Assembly: GCA_905215555.1 (NCBI GenBank) | Contig: CAJMQU010000003.1 | Span: 62,001-126,000, forward strand | Source of the DNA: an uncultured bacterium | GTDB lineage: Bacteria > Bacteroidota > Bacteroidia > Bacteroidales > Bacteroidaceae | Length of the DNA stretch: 64,000 nt | Direction: 5' to 3' | Shown: positions 48,270 to 57,337 of the stretch, in pieces | How positions within the stretch are numbered: position 1 is the stretch's first letter | Layout of the letters: each line of letters starts with the position of its first letter | Notes under the pieces: generated by a model | The model's input: the letters and a program-made list of their open reading frames with translations, nothing else | The model's database searches: none | What the model was told of the DNA's origin: nothing | Made by a program: the position numbers and the translations under genes

Positions 48270-50348
48270 TTATTTCTCTATCAACTTGAAAATCTGGACA
48301 CCGCTAAGACCATAAGCGACATAAAGAATGTCTCCGGACACGCTCACATAGTTGGCCGATTTTCCACCGGAATAGCGGTATGATGTCACAACCGACAGGT
48401 CAGACTTGTCAAGTACGAACAGTCCACCGTGGCCGTATGCCACATAGACATATTTGCCGTCCACGGCAAGACCGTTTGCCGCTGCCGCTGCGTCATCTTC
48501 CAGTTTGAATCCGGCTACCTCTACGCCATCGCTGTATCGTTTCACTCCGTTTGCGCCTAAGCATACATAGACGTCATTACCGTCCAGTTGGAACACGTTC
48601 TTTCCGTTTATCGGCGCGATCATGTCAAGGGCGATAGACCGTACGGGGGATGCCAGTCTATGGTCGGTTGCACCATAGATGTTCAGTGTCGCCATAGACT
48701 GCCGTGAGTTCCTGTCTGTCAGGGAAAGCACTCCTGTATTCGTACCGTCAGTATGGACGAACTTGGAGGAACCGGCAGACGGAACCGAAGCCAGCATATT
48801 GAATGAATTTGCATCAAGGGTATGGTAGCCTTCGTTGGTTGTGGCATGAAGGGATACCCCGTTGCGCACAACGCAGTTTGCTGACGCCCCACCGAGTCCT
48901 ACTTGTGTGAGTTCTGTGGCACCGGACTGGAAGATTCCTCCGCTCAGATTGACAAAGCCGAGGAATGCGCCCAATTTGGGGTCGTCACCGGCTGCGGCGA
49001 TGCGGTCGTTGTCCACTATCAGGTGATTAAAGTCGATAGAAGGGTGTTCCATATATGAAAGAATAGAACACATATTGCCTGTCAGGCTCAGCACTTCGAT
49101 ACAACCATGATACCCTGTTCCGCGTGTATGGTACGAAACGTATGCCTTGTCTCCGGCAGTCTGGATACAGGTTGAGGATATGCCGTGGGCATGGTCGGGG
49201 CTTTCCACCTGTGCGATGTGTTCAAGGCCGACACTCGTTTCGGGTTCCGTTTCAGGCTGTTTCCCGAAAGAAGGATGGCATCCTGCGGCAGGCAGGTAAG
49301 TGTCACCGTTCAGCTTGACGCTTGACAGCCATTCCAGTTCTTTTCCGCTGCGGTTATCAATTTCCTTATAGTGGATATCCATCCAGCCGGTAAACATATC
49401 CTTCACGTTGCTCTGGTTGATTTCGATCTTGTCAGCCGAAACCACCGCATACTCCATATCGCCGCCATCCACAGTAATGGTACATGGATTTCTCATCAGC
49501 AATTCGCCTGTGCTTACCAGACTTCCGGCATTGATTCGGAGCATTGAGGAACTATTCATTTCAACTACCGGCGAAGACAGGTAGCTGCCGATATATACGG
49601 TGGCGGAATTGTGGATGGTCAGATAATTTTCCACGACCAGTCCGCAACCGACATGCAGCGTGGCATTCTCGTAAACATCCGCTTTCGGCACGTCCATTGC
49701 ATTGCCTACATAGAATGTTCCTCCTACACCGAGCACAGGTGACGAGAAGTCGCCCGATGTCATGAATGTGGCACCCCTGTTGACGGTAAATGAATTTCCG
49801 TCCACCTCGAACTCGCCATAGTTCAGGATTTCAAGGTTGTACACGGGCATAGCCGACGGATAGTTTACTTTACCGCCGGGCAACACAACAAGTTTTCCCT
49901 GTCCCCAATAGTTTGTGACAGTCAGTTCGCCGCTGACATAATAGACATTGTTTCTGAACTGGAGATCTGTTTTCAGCGTTTTGCCTGCCGGAAGACAGTA
50001 ATCTTTCGCATCCGCCGCCCAGCTCTTGTAGTTCTCGTCCAGCACCAAGTCGTATCGGGGTGATTCCGGGGGGGCTGGCATCGTGATACCAGAGCCGTTG
50101 CCGGCTCTGGTCAACGGTGCTTTTCCCCCATACATGGTTACACGCTTGGACAGTTCGGCACTGTTGTTGTTGACGACTACCTCACTCTTCGTAAGGTTTA
50201 CTTGTGGTTCATCCAAAACATCTTGACTGCAAGATGCCATAGAGACCGCCACCGCGACCATCCCAAGATATTTTATTGTCCTTGGCGTCGCAAACGAATT
50301 CCTGTTCTGTCCGAACAGGAGTTTCTTTCGTGATAAATGAAGGCTCAT
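48270..50348 (-). CDS. Propeller lipoprotein 1 of exopolysaccharide locus
   Basis: The preferred start at 50348 ('MSLHLSRKKLLFGQ') gives a 692-residue lipoprotein with lipobox 'SMASC' and 'SQD' after the Cys; an ATG at 50426, overlapping the dehydrogenase stop, is also in frame. Like its paralog at 42781 it has beta-helix-like repeats in the first half ('GELTVTNYWGQGKLVVLPGG') and a propeller in the second ('VYVAYGHGGLFVLDKSDLS', 'ILYVAYGLSGVQIFKLIE'). It ends the main operon. It may stay on the cell surface and contact the polymer. Confidence 0.75.
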   Translation of the reverse strand: MSLHLSRKKLLFGQNRNSFATPRTIKYLGMVAVAVSMASCSQDVLDEPQVNLTKSEVVVNNNSAELSKRVTMYGGKAPLTRAGNGSGITMPAPPESPRYDLVLDENYKSWAADAKDYCLPAGKTLKTDLQFRNNVYYVSGELTVTNYWGQGKLVVLPGGKVNYPSAMPVYNLEILNYGEFEVDGNSFTVNRGATFMTSGDFSSPVLGVGGTFYVGNAMDVPKADVYENATLHVGCGLVVENYLTIHNSATVYIGSYLSSPVVEMNSSSMLRINAGSLVSTGELLMRNPCTITVDGGDMEYAVVSADKIEINQSNVKDMFTGWMDIHYKEIDNRSGKELEWLSSVKLNGDTYLPAAGCHPSFGKQPETEPETSVGLEHIAQVESPDHAHGISSTCIQTAGDKAYVSYHTRGTGYHGCIEVLSLTGNMCSILSYMEHPSIDFNHLIVDNDRIAAAGDDPKLGAFLGFVNLSGGIFQSGATELTQVGLGGASANCVVRNGVSLHATTNEGYHTLDANSFNMLASVPSAGSSKFVHTDGTNTGVLSLTDRNSRQSMATLNIYGATDHRLASPVRSIALDMIAPINGKNVFQLDGNDVYVCLGANGVKRYSDGVEVAGFKLEDDAAAAANGLAVDGKYVYVAYGHGGLFVLDKSDLSVVTSYRYSGGKSANYVSVSGDILYVAYGLSGVQIFKLIEK

Positions 50349-50422
50349 TTCTTTTGTTATTAAATTTATATTACTTGAAAAATTATCATTACATGACGTG
50401 AAATGGCTCGGATTTATCTCCG

Positions 50423-51697
50423 TCATAAACGATCGGTTACATACTCCTCAGGGATATTTCCTTTGATGTCATAGACAATGCTTTTCAGTTTGCGCATGGC
50501 CTGAATGTCAAGGCAGTCGAAACAGGAATGGCTCACGCAGCCGATGATGGCATCATAGGTTTTTCCTTCTATTTCTTTCCCGTCGGTACATATCTCTATG
50601 CCATACTCCGCCATTACTTCCCGTGCATCTATATTCGGGTCATAGACGGTGATGTCGGAGGTGTATTTCCGCAGGTTGCGGTAAATGTCCTCCACCTTGG
50701 TGTTTCTGACGTCGGAACAGTTCTCCTTGAAGGCAAAGCCGAGAATCAGGACGGAAGCCCCGTTTACCAGAATACCGTTCCGGTTCATGCTTTCGACCAC
50801 GCGAGTTGCCACGTATCCGCCCATTGTGTCGTTTATCCTGCGAGCTTCCGTCATCAGACGCGGGCGTATGCCGTCCAGTTCGGCACGCTGAATCAGATAG
50901 TACGGATCGACGCTGATGCAGTGGCCCCCGACCAGTCCGGGCGTGAACGGCAGGAAATTCCATTTCGTACCGGCAGCCCGAAGTACCTCCTGCGTATCTA
51001 TCTCAAGCGCATGGAATATTTTGGCTATCTCGTTCATGAACGCGATGTTCACATCACGTTGTGAGTTCTCTATGATTTTGGCCGCTTCCGCCACTTTGAT
51101 CGATGACGCGCGATAAGTGCCGTTTTTCAGTACCGACCGATATAACCCATCGATATATTCTGCCGCTTCGGGAGTCGAACCGGATGTGATTTTGCAGATG
51201 TTCTCTACCGTATGCTCCTTGTCTCCCGGATTGATGCGCTCAGGAGAATAGCCCACAAAGAAATCCTTGTTGAAACATAATCCTGAAGCCTTTTCAAGTA
51301 CGGGTATGCAGAACTCTTCCGTCACGCCGGGATAGACCGTGCTTTCGTAAATGACTATGTCCCCCGGCGAAAGAGCCTCACCGACGGTCATCGACGCTTT
51401 TTCCAGCGGCGACAGTTCGGGATTGCGATGCCGGTCTATCGGTGTAGGAACGGCGATGATGAACACGTTGCATTCTTTCAGCCGCTCCTTGTCGGTAGTG
51501 CATTCCATACCGGCGTCCAATGCCATGCGTACCTTTTCGTCGGAAACCTCGCCGGTCGAGTCCGTTCCTTGCAGGATTTCACCGACACGCCTCTCGTTCC
51601 GGTCGAAACCTATCACCTTGTACTTTTTTGCAAACAGACAGGCAAGCGGAAATCCCACATAGCCAAGTCCGATAATTCCTATAAATTCTTTTTTCAT
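50423..51697 (-). CDS. Nucleotide-sugar dehydrogenase (UDP/GDP-sugar 6-dehydrogenase)
   Basis: The 424-residue enzyme oxidises the C6 alcohol of an activated sugar to a uronic acid with two NAD. Seen are the Rossmann motif 'GIIGLGYVGFPLA' (residues 6-18), 'VPTPID', 'STVYPG', and the catalytic Cys in 'VGGHCISVDPYYL' (near residue 258). The last form is closest to TviB/WbpO-type UDP-HexNAc dehydrogenases rather than Ugd, so the polymer may contain an N-acetyl-hexosaminuronic acid; AlgD-like GDP-mannose activity is the other option. The ATG at 51697 is used since residues before it (frame open to 51775) do not belong to the fold. The gene follows the synthase by about 20 bp. Confidence 0.88.
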   Translation of the reverse strand: MKKEFIGIIGLGYVGFPLACLFAKKYKVIGFDRNERRVGEILQGTDSTGEVSDEKVRMALDAGMECTTDKERLKECNVFIIAVPTPIDRHRNPELSPLEKASMTVGEALSPGDIVIYESTVYPGVTEEFCIPVLEKASGLCFNKDFFVGYSPERINPGDKEHTVENICKITSGSTPEAAEYIDGLYRSVLKNGTYRASSIKVAEAAKIIENSQRDVNIAFMNEIAKIFHALEIDTQEVLRAAGTKWNFLPFTPGLVGGHCISVDPYYLIQRAELDGIRPRLMTEARRINDTMGGYVATRVVESMNRNGILVNGASVLILGFAFKENCSDVRNTKVEDIYRNLRKYTSDITVYDPNIDAREVMAEYGIEICTDGKEIEGKTYDAIIGCVSHSCFDCLDIQAMRKLKSIVYDIKGNIPEEYVTDRL

Positions 51698-51719
51698 GTG
51701 ATAATCTGGTTTTGCTAAT

Positions 51720-53048
51720 TTATAATCCTTCCATGCGGGCAAAATCCGAAGTCTTCCTCGGATTCCAGTTGTCACGGTAGGAAGTGTAGAAGAACAGTTC
51801 TTCCGTATGTCCTATCAGCCGTACAAGCCGCATGAAATAGCCCATATAGAATGTGTGAAACATCAGGAAAGCCCCAAGTTTCCGCTCCTCCGCCGCCCGT
51901 TCCGAAATGCACTGCATGACGATGAACGCTACGACGGAAAAAGAGAAACGGATAATCCACCCCACGATAAGTATCTCCAGCAGGCGGTCCGTATTGGCGA
52001 ATATAAGCGTGATCATATAGAACAGCCATACATAATTGAATACACAGTCGTACAGGATGTTCTCCGCGTTTGAAAGCATGTTCAGAAACGAGAAGTTCCT
52101 GTTGCACCATAGAATGTCCTTATGCTTGCGGATTCTGAAACGTACAAGCGACTTTGACCAACGCTTGCGCTGGCGGAAGAGCGCATGCCACTTTACCGGC
52201 ACATTGGTCATGCAGATGGCATCCTCGGCGAAATGCACCTTGTAACCGGCCTTGCGGAACTTCTGTGTAATGTCGCCGTCCAATCCGGGACCGATATCCC
52301 AACCGCCCACTTCGCGCAGGATTTCCGTGTCGAAGGCTCCGAAAGCCCCCGATATGATGTGGTACACCCCCAGTTTGCTCGTCACCATGCGTCCTACCTG
52401 AATGGAACGAAGGTATTCCAATGCCTGCATGGAAGCGCATAATGAAGCGTCGGCATTGCGGACTTTCACGCAGCCGCCCACCGCCTTGATTTTGCGGTCA
52501 TAGTAGAATGGGAGCAATATCTTTTCTATGGCGTCACGGTCAAGCGAACTGTCCGCATCAAGATGGATGATGTATTTCCCTTTCGCATGGGCAACACCGT
52601 AATTGGCGGCACTCGCTTTCCCTCCGCGCTCCGTCATGCGGAAAAATTTGTCGATATGGCCGCTACGTTGAAGGTCCTGGCCTATCTGCGGTGTCGTGTC
52701 GTCCGAACCGTCGTCAATGATGATAATCTCGTAATTGCTGTAAGTCTGTTCGCGCAATGTACTGACCAGCTTGTAGATATGTTCCCCCTCATTCTTGCCG
52801 GGAGCAAGAATCGTCACCAACGGCTTTTCAAGGTACAGCCTGTAACGTGCCTGCATCTTACGGTTGTACCTGCTACGGAACGTAGCTCCATAATGTACGG
52901 CTACGAGTACATCCAGCAGGTAATAGCGTGGAAACTCAATGAAGAACAGGAACCAGAACGTCGCTACCATCCCGCTCCACGCGAAATTGGAGGAGAAGCA
53001 GGCAATGATGCCGTCTATTATCTCGAAAGCGTAATTCAGCATAGGCAC
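51720..53048 (-). CDS. Processive GT2 polysaccharide synthase
   Basis: A 442-residue membrane glycosyltransferase: an N-terminal helix pair (residues 20-50), then a cytoplasmic GT-A domain with 'IIIDDGSDD' (about 111), 'HLDADS' (DxD, about 161), 'GLDGDIT' (acid for the acceptor, about 254) and 'QRKRW' (Q/RxxRW, about 293). Several C-terminal transmembrane helices follow. This D,D,D,QxxRW set is the signature of synthases such as cellulose, hyaluronan and alginate (Alg8) synthases, which extend and export a chain through themselves. It lies next to the gene for its probable substrate-making dehydrogenase. No PilZ domain is present in the protein or the locus. Confidence 0.88.
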   Translation of the reverse strand: MPMLNYAFEIIDGIIACFSSNFAWSGMVATFWFLFFIEFPRYYLLDVLVAVHYGATFRSRYNRKMQARYRLYLEKPLVTILAPGKNEGEHIYKLVSTLREQTYSNYEIIIIDDGSDDTTPQIGQDLQRSGHIDKFFRMTERGGKASAANYGVAHAKGKYIIHLDADSSLDRDAIEKILLPFYYDRKIKAVGGCVKVRNADASLCASMQALEYLRSIQVGRMVTSKLGVYHIISGAFGAFDTEILREVGGWDIGPGLDGDITQKFRKAGYKVHFAEDAICMTNVPVKWHALFRQRKRWSKSLVRFRIRKHKDILWCNRNFSFLNMLSNAENILYDCVFNYVWLFYMITLIFANTDRLLEILIVGWIIRFSFSVVAFIVMQCISERAAEERKLGAFLMFHTFYMGYFMRLVRLIGHTEELFFYTSYRDNWNPRKTSDFARMEGL

Positions 53049-53057
53049 TCCTTTTGT

Positions 53058-54479
53058 TTAATGTCGTTCTTCTTCTATCCGGCGGATGAACTGCTCCACG
53101 TCGTCACCCGGGGTATAGATATATGTGTCCACCAGCTCAAACTGAAAGCCGGCGTGTAACTTGCGGTAATCCTCCAGTTCCGCTTTCAGCTCATATTCCA
53201 TCTGTCCCTGCCGGGCGGCTATCTCCCCGCTCTGCACACGGCGCAGGAAATAGTAATTGTTGCCCCACAAGGCATTCTTATAGTTGAAGAAACGGCTCAT
53301 GGCCTGCACGATTGGCGGAATCGCATCCCGCACGAGCATATCGTCGGATGTGGGGTCAAATACATAGAAACGGGCGATGACGAACACCTCCGTCTGTCCG
53401 GCAGTCCGACTGGAAAACATGCGCAGGTAGTCCAGAAAGTCGCGCATGGAGGAGTAGCCGTAGAATCCGGTCTGGCTTACCGACAGCCGCACGTCATTAT
53501 TGGCGAATGCCTTTATCCCTTCGGGCGTGAACTCATATTCCTCCACATCTACGGGCATCAGTTCATTGGTGGAATGGGACTTCCTGCACGACGTGCACAG
53601 CACACTCATGCCGGGATACATGAACGAGTCGCCGCACTCCCCGCAGGTATAAACCGATGAGGGTTTGTCGTAGTCCACCCCGATATGGCGGAGCATGTGT
53701 CCGCATTTGGGACAGCGCAGTTCCCCGTCACAGGCATACGTCGATTCGGGAGACACGTTCGCACAACGGAAATGATGCAGCACGGCTTCCTCCTTGAGAT
53801 TTGAACTGCCGCATTTGGGGCAGCATTCAAAAAACAACAGGTGGCTGCGACGGCAGGACGGGCATACATGTATCTTATGAATGAACCGTGTACGGTGTAT
53901 ATATCCGAGTTTGAGCAACTGCTGGTGAAAGAAGCGGCGTTCCTCCATCTGCATATATTCCTGCTCCTCGTTCCAGAGTGTATAATAGTACAAAGCCATG
54001 TAACCGGAGTTCAGTCCCGGTGTAGGCTCAGACGAGAAAGTGAAATGGCGGCGTGAAATGGCATAGCGGCAAAGTCGCAGGACTTCTTCCGCGTGCGTCA
54101 CGACCGGTTCAGTCCCAAGCAGGAAATTCAGACGCCGCATATCGGAATATATCTCCTCGATACCCCGCGCCATGCTGTTGTCGGTAGGCTGGGAGGCGTA
54201 ACCGTCCACGATGACCTCGGCCTTGCCGAGCCATCCGATAAGGCGCTGCGTCACATAGCAGGGCTTGAAGCGGCATTTTTCAGACAGCAACGGGGATGCC
54301 AGGCGGATAGCCAGCATATTTCTGTCCATAAGTGGGGACATCACGTTGATGAACATGGCGTCAAAGTCCTCGAACGACAGTTCGGGCGTATGGTCCACTT
54401 CGACAACATCGTTAATCACCAGTATCTTGCGCCTGTTGACGTTGCTTATTATCTGATATTTTTTATCTCTTTTATCCAT
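53058..54479 (-). CDS. TackOD1-type zinc-binding protein
   Basis: The 473-residue cytoplasmic protein has a set of zinc-ribbon-like Cys pairs in residues 205-300: 'CPSCRRSH', 'CCPKCGSSNL', 'HHFRC', 'LRCPKCGHML', 'IGVDYDKP', 'CGECGDSF', 'LCTSCRK'. The order and the IGVDY block match my memory of the TackOD1 (Thaumarchaeal output domain 1) family, predicted to be a signalling output domain. The flanking N-terminal (1-190) and C-terminal (320-473) parts are helical. The stop/start overlap with the adaptor gene (at 54479) ties it to the synthase complex. A regulatory or assembly role is inference. Confidence 0.7.
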   Translation of the reverse strand: MDKRDKKYQIISNVNRRKILVINDVVEVDHTPELSFEDFDAMFINVMSPLMDRNMLAIRLASPLLSEKCRFKPCYVTQRLIGWLGKAEVIVDGYASQPTDNSMARGIEEIYSDMRRLNFLLGTEPVVTHAEEVLRLCRYAISRRHFTFSSEPTPGLNSGYMALYYYTLWNEEQEYMQMEERRFFHQQLLKLGYIHRTRFIHKIHVCPSCRRSHLLFFECCPKCGSSNLKEEAVLHHFRCANVSPESTYACDGELRCPKCGHMLRHIGVDYDKPSSVYTCGECGDSFMYPGMSVLCTSCRKSHSTNELMPVDVEEYEFTPEGIKAFANNDVRLSVSQTGFYGYSSMRDFLDYLRMFSSRTAGQTEVFVIARFYVFDPTSDDMLVRDAIPPIVQAMSRFFNYKNALWGNNYYFLRRVQSGEIAARQGQMEYELKAELEDYRKLHAGFQFELVDTYIYTPGDDVEQFIRRIEEERH

Positions 54480-55960
54480 TATCTCTTTTCAGGCTTATGT
54501 GTGTCAAGTATCCATACATCATTGTACTCTCGTGTCGTTCTTACCAGATTATCAAGTGCTTCACGGGCTTCCTCAAGTGTGTTGTGCGCGGAGCAGTAAA
54601 CATACCACCGTCCGCTACGGTACATCTTTGCGCTCGCTGGCAGGTTACGGTCGCATAGTTGAGCGACCCGCTGCGAAGCGTTCTCCTCCCGTTGGAACAC
54701 ATTCGTTATTATGCGGAACCGCCCGGCGTTGCCAACATCTGACACAGTCGTTCCTTTGTTTGCTCTTTCTGGTTTTTCTGTTGCATCTATACCTTCTCTA
54801 ACAGTCTTTTGGGGTTCCGGATTGGGAATATCGGTTACAATTCCCCTTCCTACCTCATATAACATCTCGCTTTTTTCTATTGTCCGCTCGTTGCCGAACC
54901 GTATATTGTTTATCCGTACTTTCACAGGAAGTCCTGATGTCGTGCTCCAGAAAGGTACCACCTGACCCTCATCCGGCTTCAATATGGCAATCAAGGCCGT
55001 GTTCCCCCTGGCAAAGAAGCTGCGCAGGTGTTCAGGTATAAGTTCGGAGCGTACACCTTTCATCTTCACATGTGCGCTGAAGCTCACTTCATCATTGACG
55101 ATGACTTCGGCACTCATGTTGTTGTCTATCAGGTGTACCTTGTCCATCGGGATATAGGCGGCAACCTGCAGGTTGTTGGCCTGCAAGTCCAGATGTTGCA
55201 GGGAGATTATAGGCTCCTTTTCGAAGAACACCATGTGCTTGGGAGCATGAATGTTTACAATAAAGACCTCTTTGTTCGATATGTAATATCTTCGGTTGTC
55301 CCTTGCCAAGTTTGGATCAGGATTCTCATACACCTGCAACTGTCCTTTGTTTTCCTCAATGGCAGAACTGTTGTAATCGGTTTCCTGTAACAGACCTCTC
55401 AAGACTCCCAGTTCATTGTGCAATGCCTTTTTCTGTGCTTCCGCCTCCAGCAACTCCCGTTCAAGGTCAAGTTTGTGCGCGTTGTCACTTAGTCCGAACT
55501 GTATATTGTGCCCCTCGGTTACAATCTGTTTTTTCAGTTCCGCAATCCTCACGTCCAAGACACTTATTTTTTGGGAAGTAGAAGTATATTGCAAGGTCAG
55601 GTTACGGTGGCGGGCACGTATTTCCGGTTCTTCATTCGGATTGGCGGTTTTGACGAGCCAGTCCATTATAAAATAGGAGAAGAGCGTATCTCCTTTGTGT
55701 ACTATCTCTCCCGGAGATACATAGATATTGTCAAGATAAATATTGTAAGGGGCACGTATGGTGTTTACGTCAAGATGTATATAGCCGTCATACTCTGTGT
55801 AATAAATCTTACGGCCGCAATACAAGGATATCAGGATGATAATCGTGGCCATGATAAAGCCTGATATCATCTGCTGCCGGTTCAGTTTACGTCTCCTTCG
55901 GCGAAGTATCGCTTCCAGATTCTCTTTTTCATCTATGGAGCGGTAAGTGAAATTCTTCAT
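54479..55960 (-). CDS. HlyD/Alg44-like adaptor with C-terminal SPOR domain
   Basis: The 493-residue protein has one transmembrane helix near residue 35-52 ('ISGFIMATIIILISLYCG'), a lipoyl/barrel-sandwich half ('APYNIYLDNIYVSPGEIVHKG'-like, residues 70-90), a coiled coil (120-200) and a second barrel half, as in HlyD-type membrane fusion proteins. Residues 400-485 ('GRFRIITNVFQREENA', 'GRWYVYCSAHNTLEEA') are a SPOR-like domain, which in other proteins binds denuded peptidoglycan. It probably bridges the synthase in the inner membrane to the TolC-like channel and the wall. The linkage of a SPOR module to an HlyD protein is unusual. Confidence 0.8.
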   Translation of the reverse strand: MKNFTYRSIDEKENLEAILRRRRRKLNRQQMISGFIMATIIILISLYCGRKIYYTEYDGYIHLDVNTIRAPYNIYLDNIYVSPGEIVHKGDTLFSYFIMDWLVKTANPNEEPEIRARHRNLTLQYTSTSQKISVLDVRIAELKKQIVTEGHNIQFGLSDNAHKLDLERELLEAEAQKKALHNELGVLRGLLQETDYNSSAIEENKGQLQVYENPDPNLARDNRRYYISNKEVFIVNIHAPKHMVFFEKEPIISLQHLDLQANNLQVAAYIPMDKVHLIDNNMSAEVIVNDEVSFSAHVKMKGVRSELIPEHLRSFFARGNTALIAILKPDEGQVVPFWSTTSGLPVKVRINNIRFGNERTIEKSEMLYEVGRGIVTDIPNPEPQKTVREGIDATEKPERANKGTTVSDVGNAGRFRIITNVFQREENASQRVAQLCDRNLPASAKMYRSGRWYVYCSAHNTLEEAREALDNLVRTTREYNDVWILDTHKPEKR

Positions 55961-55976
55961 AACCCTTGTATTTCAA

Positions 55977-57326
55977 TTAATTCACAAGCCTTTCTTCATA
56001 GCAAAATCTCTCAATGGGTTCACCGGTCAGATAACGGGTAAGATTCGCAATCTGACAGTCGCGCTGGTACTGGTATTCAATCATCTTTTCAAGGCACATC
56101 AGATAGCTGTTGTACTCCTTCATACGTGCAAGCCGGCTATATTCCCCGATGCGGTTTGCATACGCCTCCTTGCGCTTCGTCAGATAGCCCAGCAGTTCCG
56201 TACATCTCCGGTATTCACCTGCAATGGAAAGGTTCAGACGTTCGATATCATCCAGGATAAAATGTACTTCGTCATATACCTGTGTCAGAAAACATTTCTG
56301 TTCTTCAGCCAGCAGTTCACGTTCAGCCCTTATACTCTGCCTTTCCCGTTTCGACTCCGCCGAAACGGGAAGTTTAAAACTCACTCCCGCATCGACATTG
56401 GATGAATGGGGAAGCGCCGTCCGTGTATAATAAGAATATCGGATGAATGGTGCCACCTCAGCCTTACCCCAATAACTGGCATTCGATTCCTGTTGTGCCA
56501 AAAGGGACATGCGCAAGTCCAACGCTTTCAGTTCGACTTGTTTGTCACAGACATGCTGCAACAATCGAACGGTATCAATCCTTATTAAATGGATGACGGG
56601 GCTGCTCAAAGTCGTAGATAGCGGGTACCGGTTTCCCAGGCTCATCAGCTTGCGTTCCGCTTCCGCTTTCTCGTTGAGAATGCTCAACAGTTCGTCACTG
56701 CTTATATTCTCATTGCGCAACAGATAGTCATGGGCGGCGCCGAGTAGTGAAAGGTTGTCTATACGGTGACGAAGTATTCCGCACAACAGGCTGTCATGCT
56801 GTTGCCTGGAATACTCTTTCTGCCGTATGACCGACACACCGAGCCGCTCTTTTTCGTATGCCAGCCGGTCTATCTCACCCTTGAGCCGTATCTCGTTTAT
56901 TTTTCCCTTTCTTTTGAAAAGAGAACTCTGAAATACAGACCACCGGAGTTCAGCCTGTACCTTGCCGTTATAACGGGATTGGGCATCATCCTCGTCCATG
57001 CCAAGCCCCTCGTCAAGACGGTAGTATGTCTGTCCGGTTATTTGCAGACCGGTACGGCTTTTGAACGCTTTTATTTCCGCACTCACTCTTTTGTCTAAGG
57101 CTGTAAACAATCCGCCATTGGATTCCTGAGGGAAACGGGCTGCTAAAGTACACAGGCCGCCGCGTATGCCAGACAGGTTTCTCTGAACCGGATGGATTAA
57201 CGAATCCAGTTCTGAAAAACGCTCTTCAAACCGATGCAGGAGTTCTTTCGCCTCTCCGGTTTGTGAAAATGCGTAATGCACTTGCAACGCACATAATATG
57301 GATAATATTACTTTGACACCTTTCAT
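55977..57326 (-). CDS. TolC-like outer-membrane channel protein
   Basis: The 449-residue protein has a signal peptide (cleavage near 'YAFSQ') and a long helical, coiled-coil-rich body with two repeats, as in the OEP/TolC family. The segment 'GVSFKLPVSAESKRERQ' (about 320-336) matches the strand-helix border typical for that family. It is likely the outer-membrane exit for the polysaccharide. It follows the first kinase gene by 11 bp and precedes the adaptor gene by 16 bp. Confidence 0.75.
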   Translation of the reverse strand: MKGVKVILSILCALQVHYAFSQTGEAKELLHRFEERFSELDSLIHPVQRNLSGIRGGLCTLAARFPQESNGGLFTALDKRVSAEIKAFKSRTGLQITGQTYYRLDEGLGMDEDDAQSRYNGKVQAELRWSVFQSSLFKRKGKINEIRLKGEIDRLAYEKERLGVSVIRQKEYSRQQHDSLLCGILRHRIDNLSLLGAAHDYLLRNENISSDELLSILNEKAEAERKLMSLGNRYPLSTTLSSPVIHLIRIDTVRLLQHVCDKQVELKALDLRMSLLAQQESNASYWGKAEVAPFIRYSYYTRTALPHSSNVDAGVSFKLPVSAESKRERQSIRAERELLAEEQKCFLTQVYDEVHFILDDIERLNLSIAGEYRRCTELLGYLTKRKEAYANRIGEYSRLARMKEYNSYLMCLEKMIEYQYQRDCQIANLTRYLTGEPIERFCYEERLVN

Positions 57327-57337
57327 AAGAACTCCTG

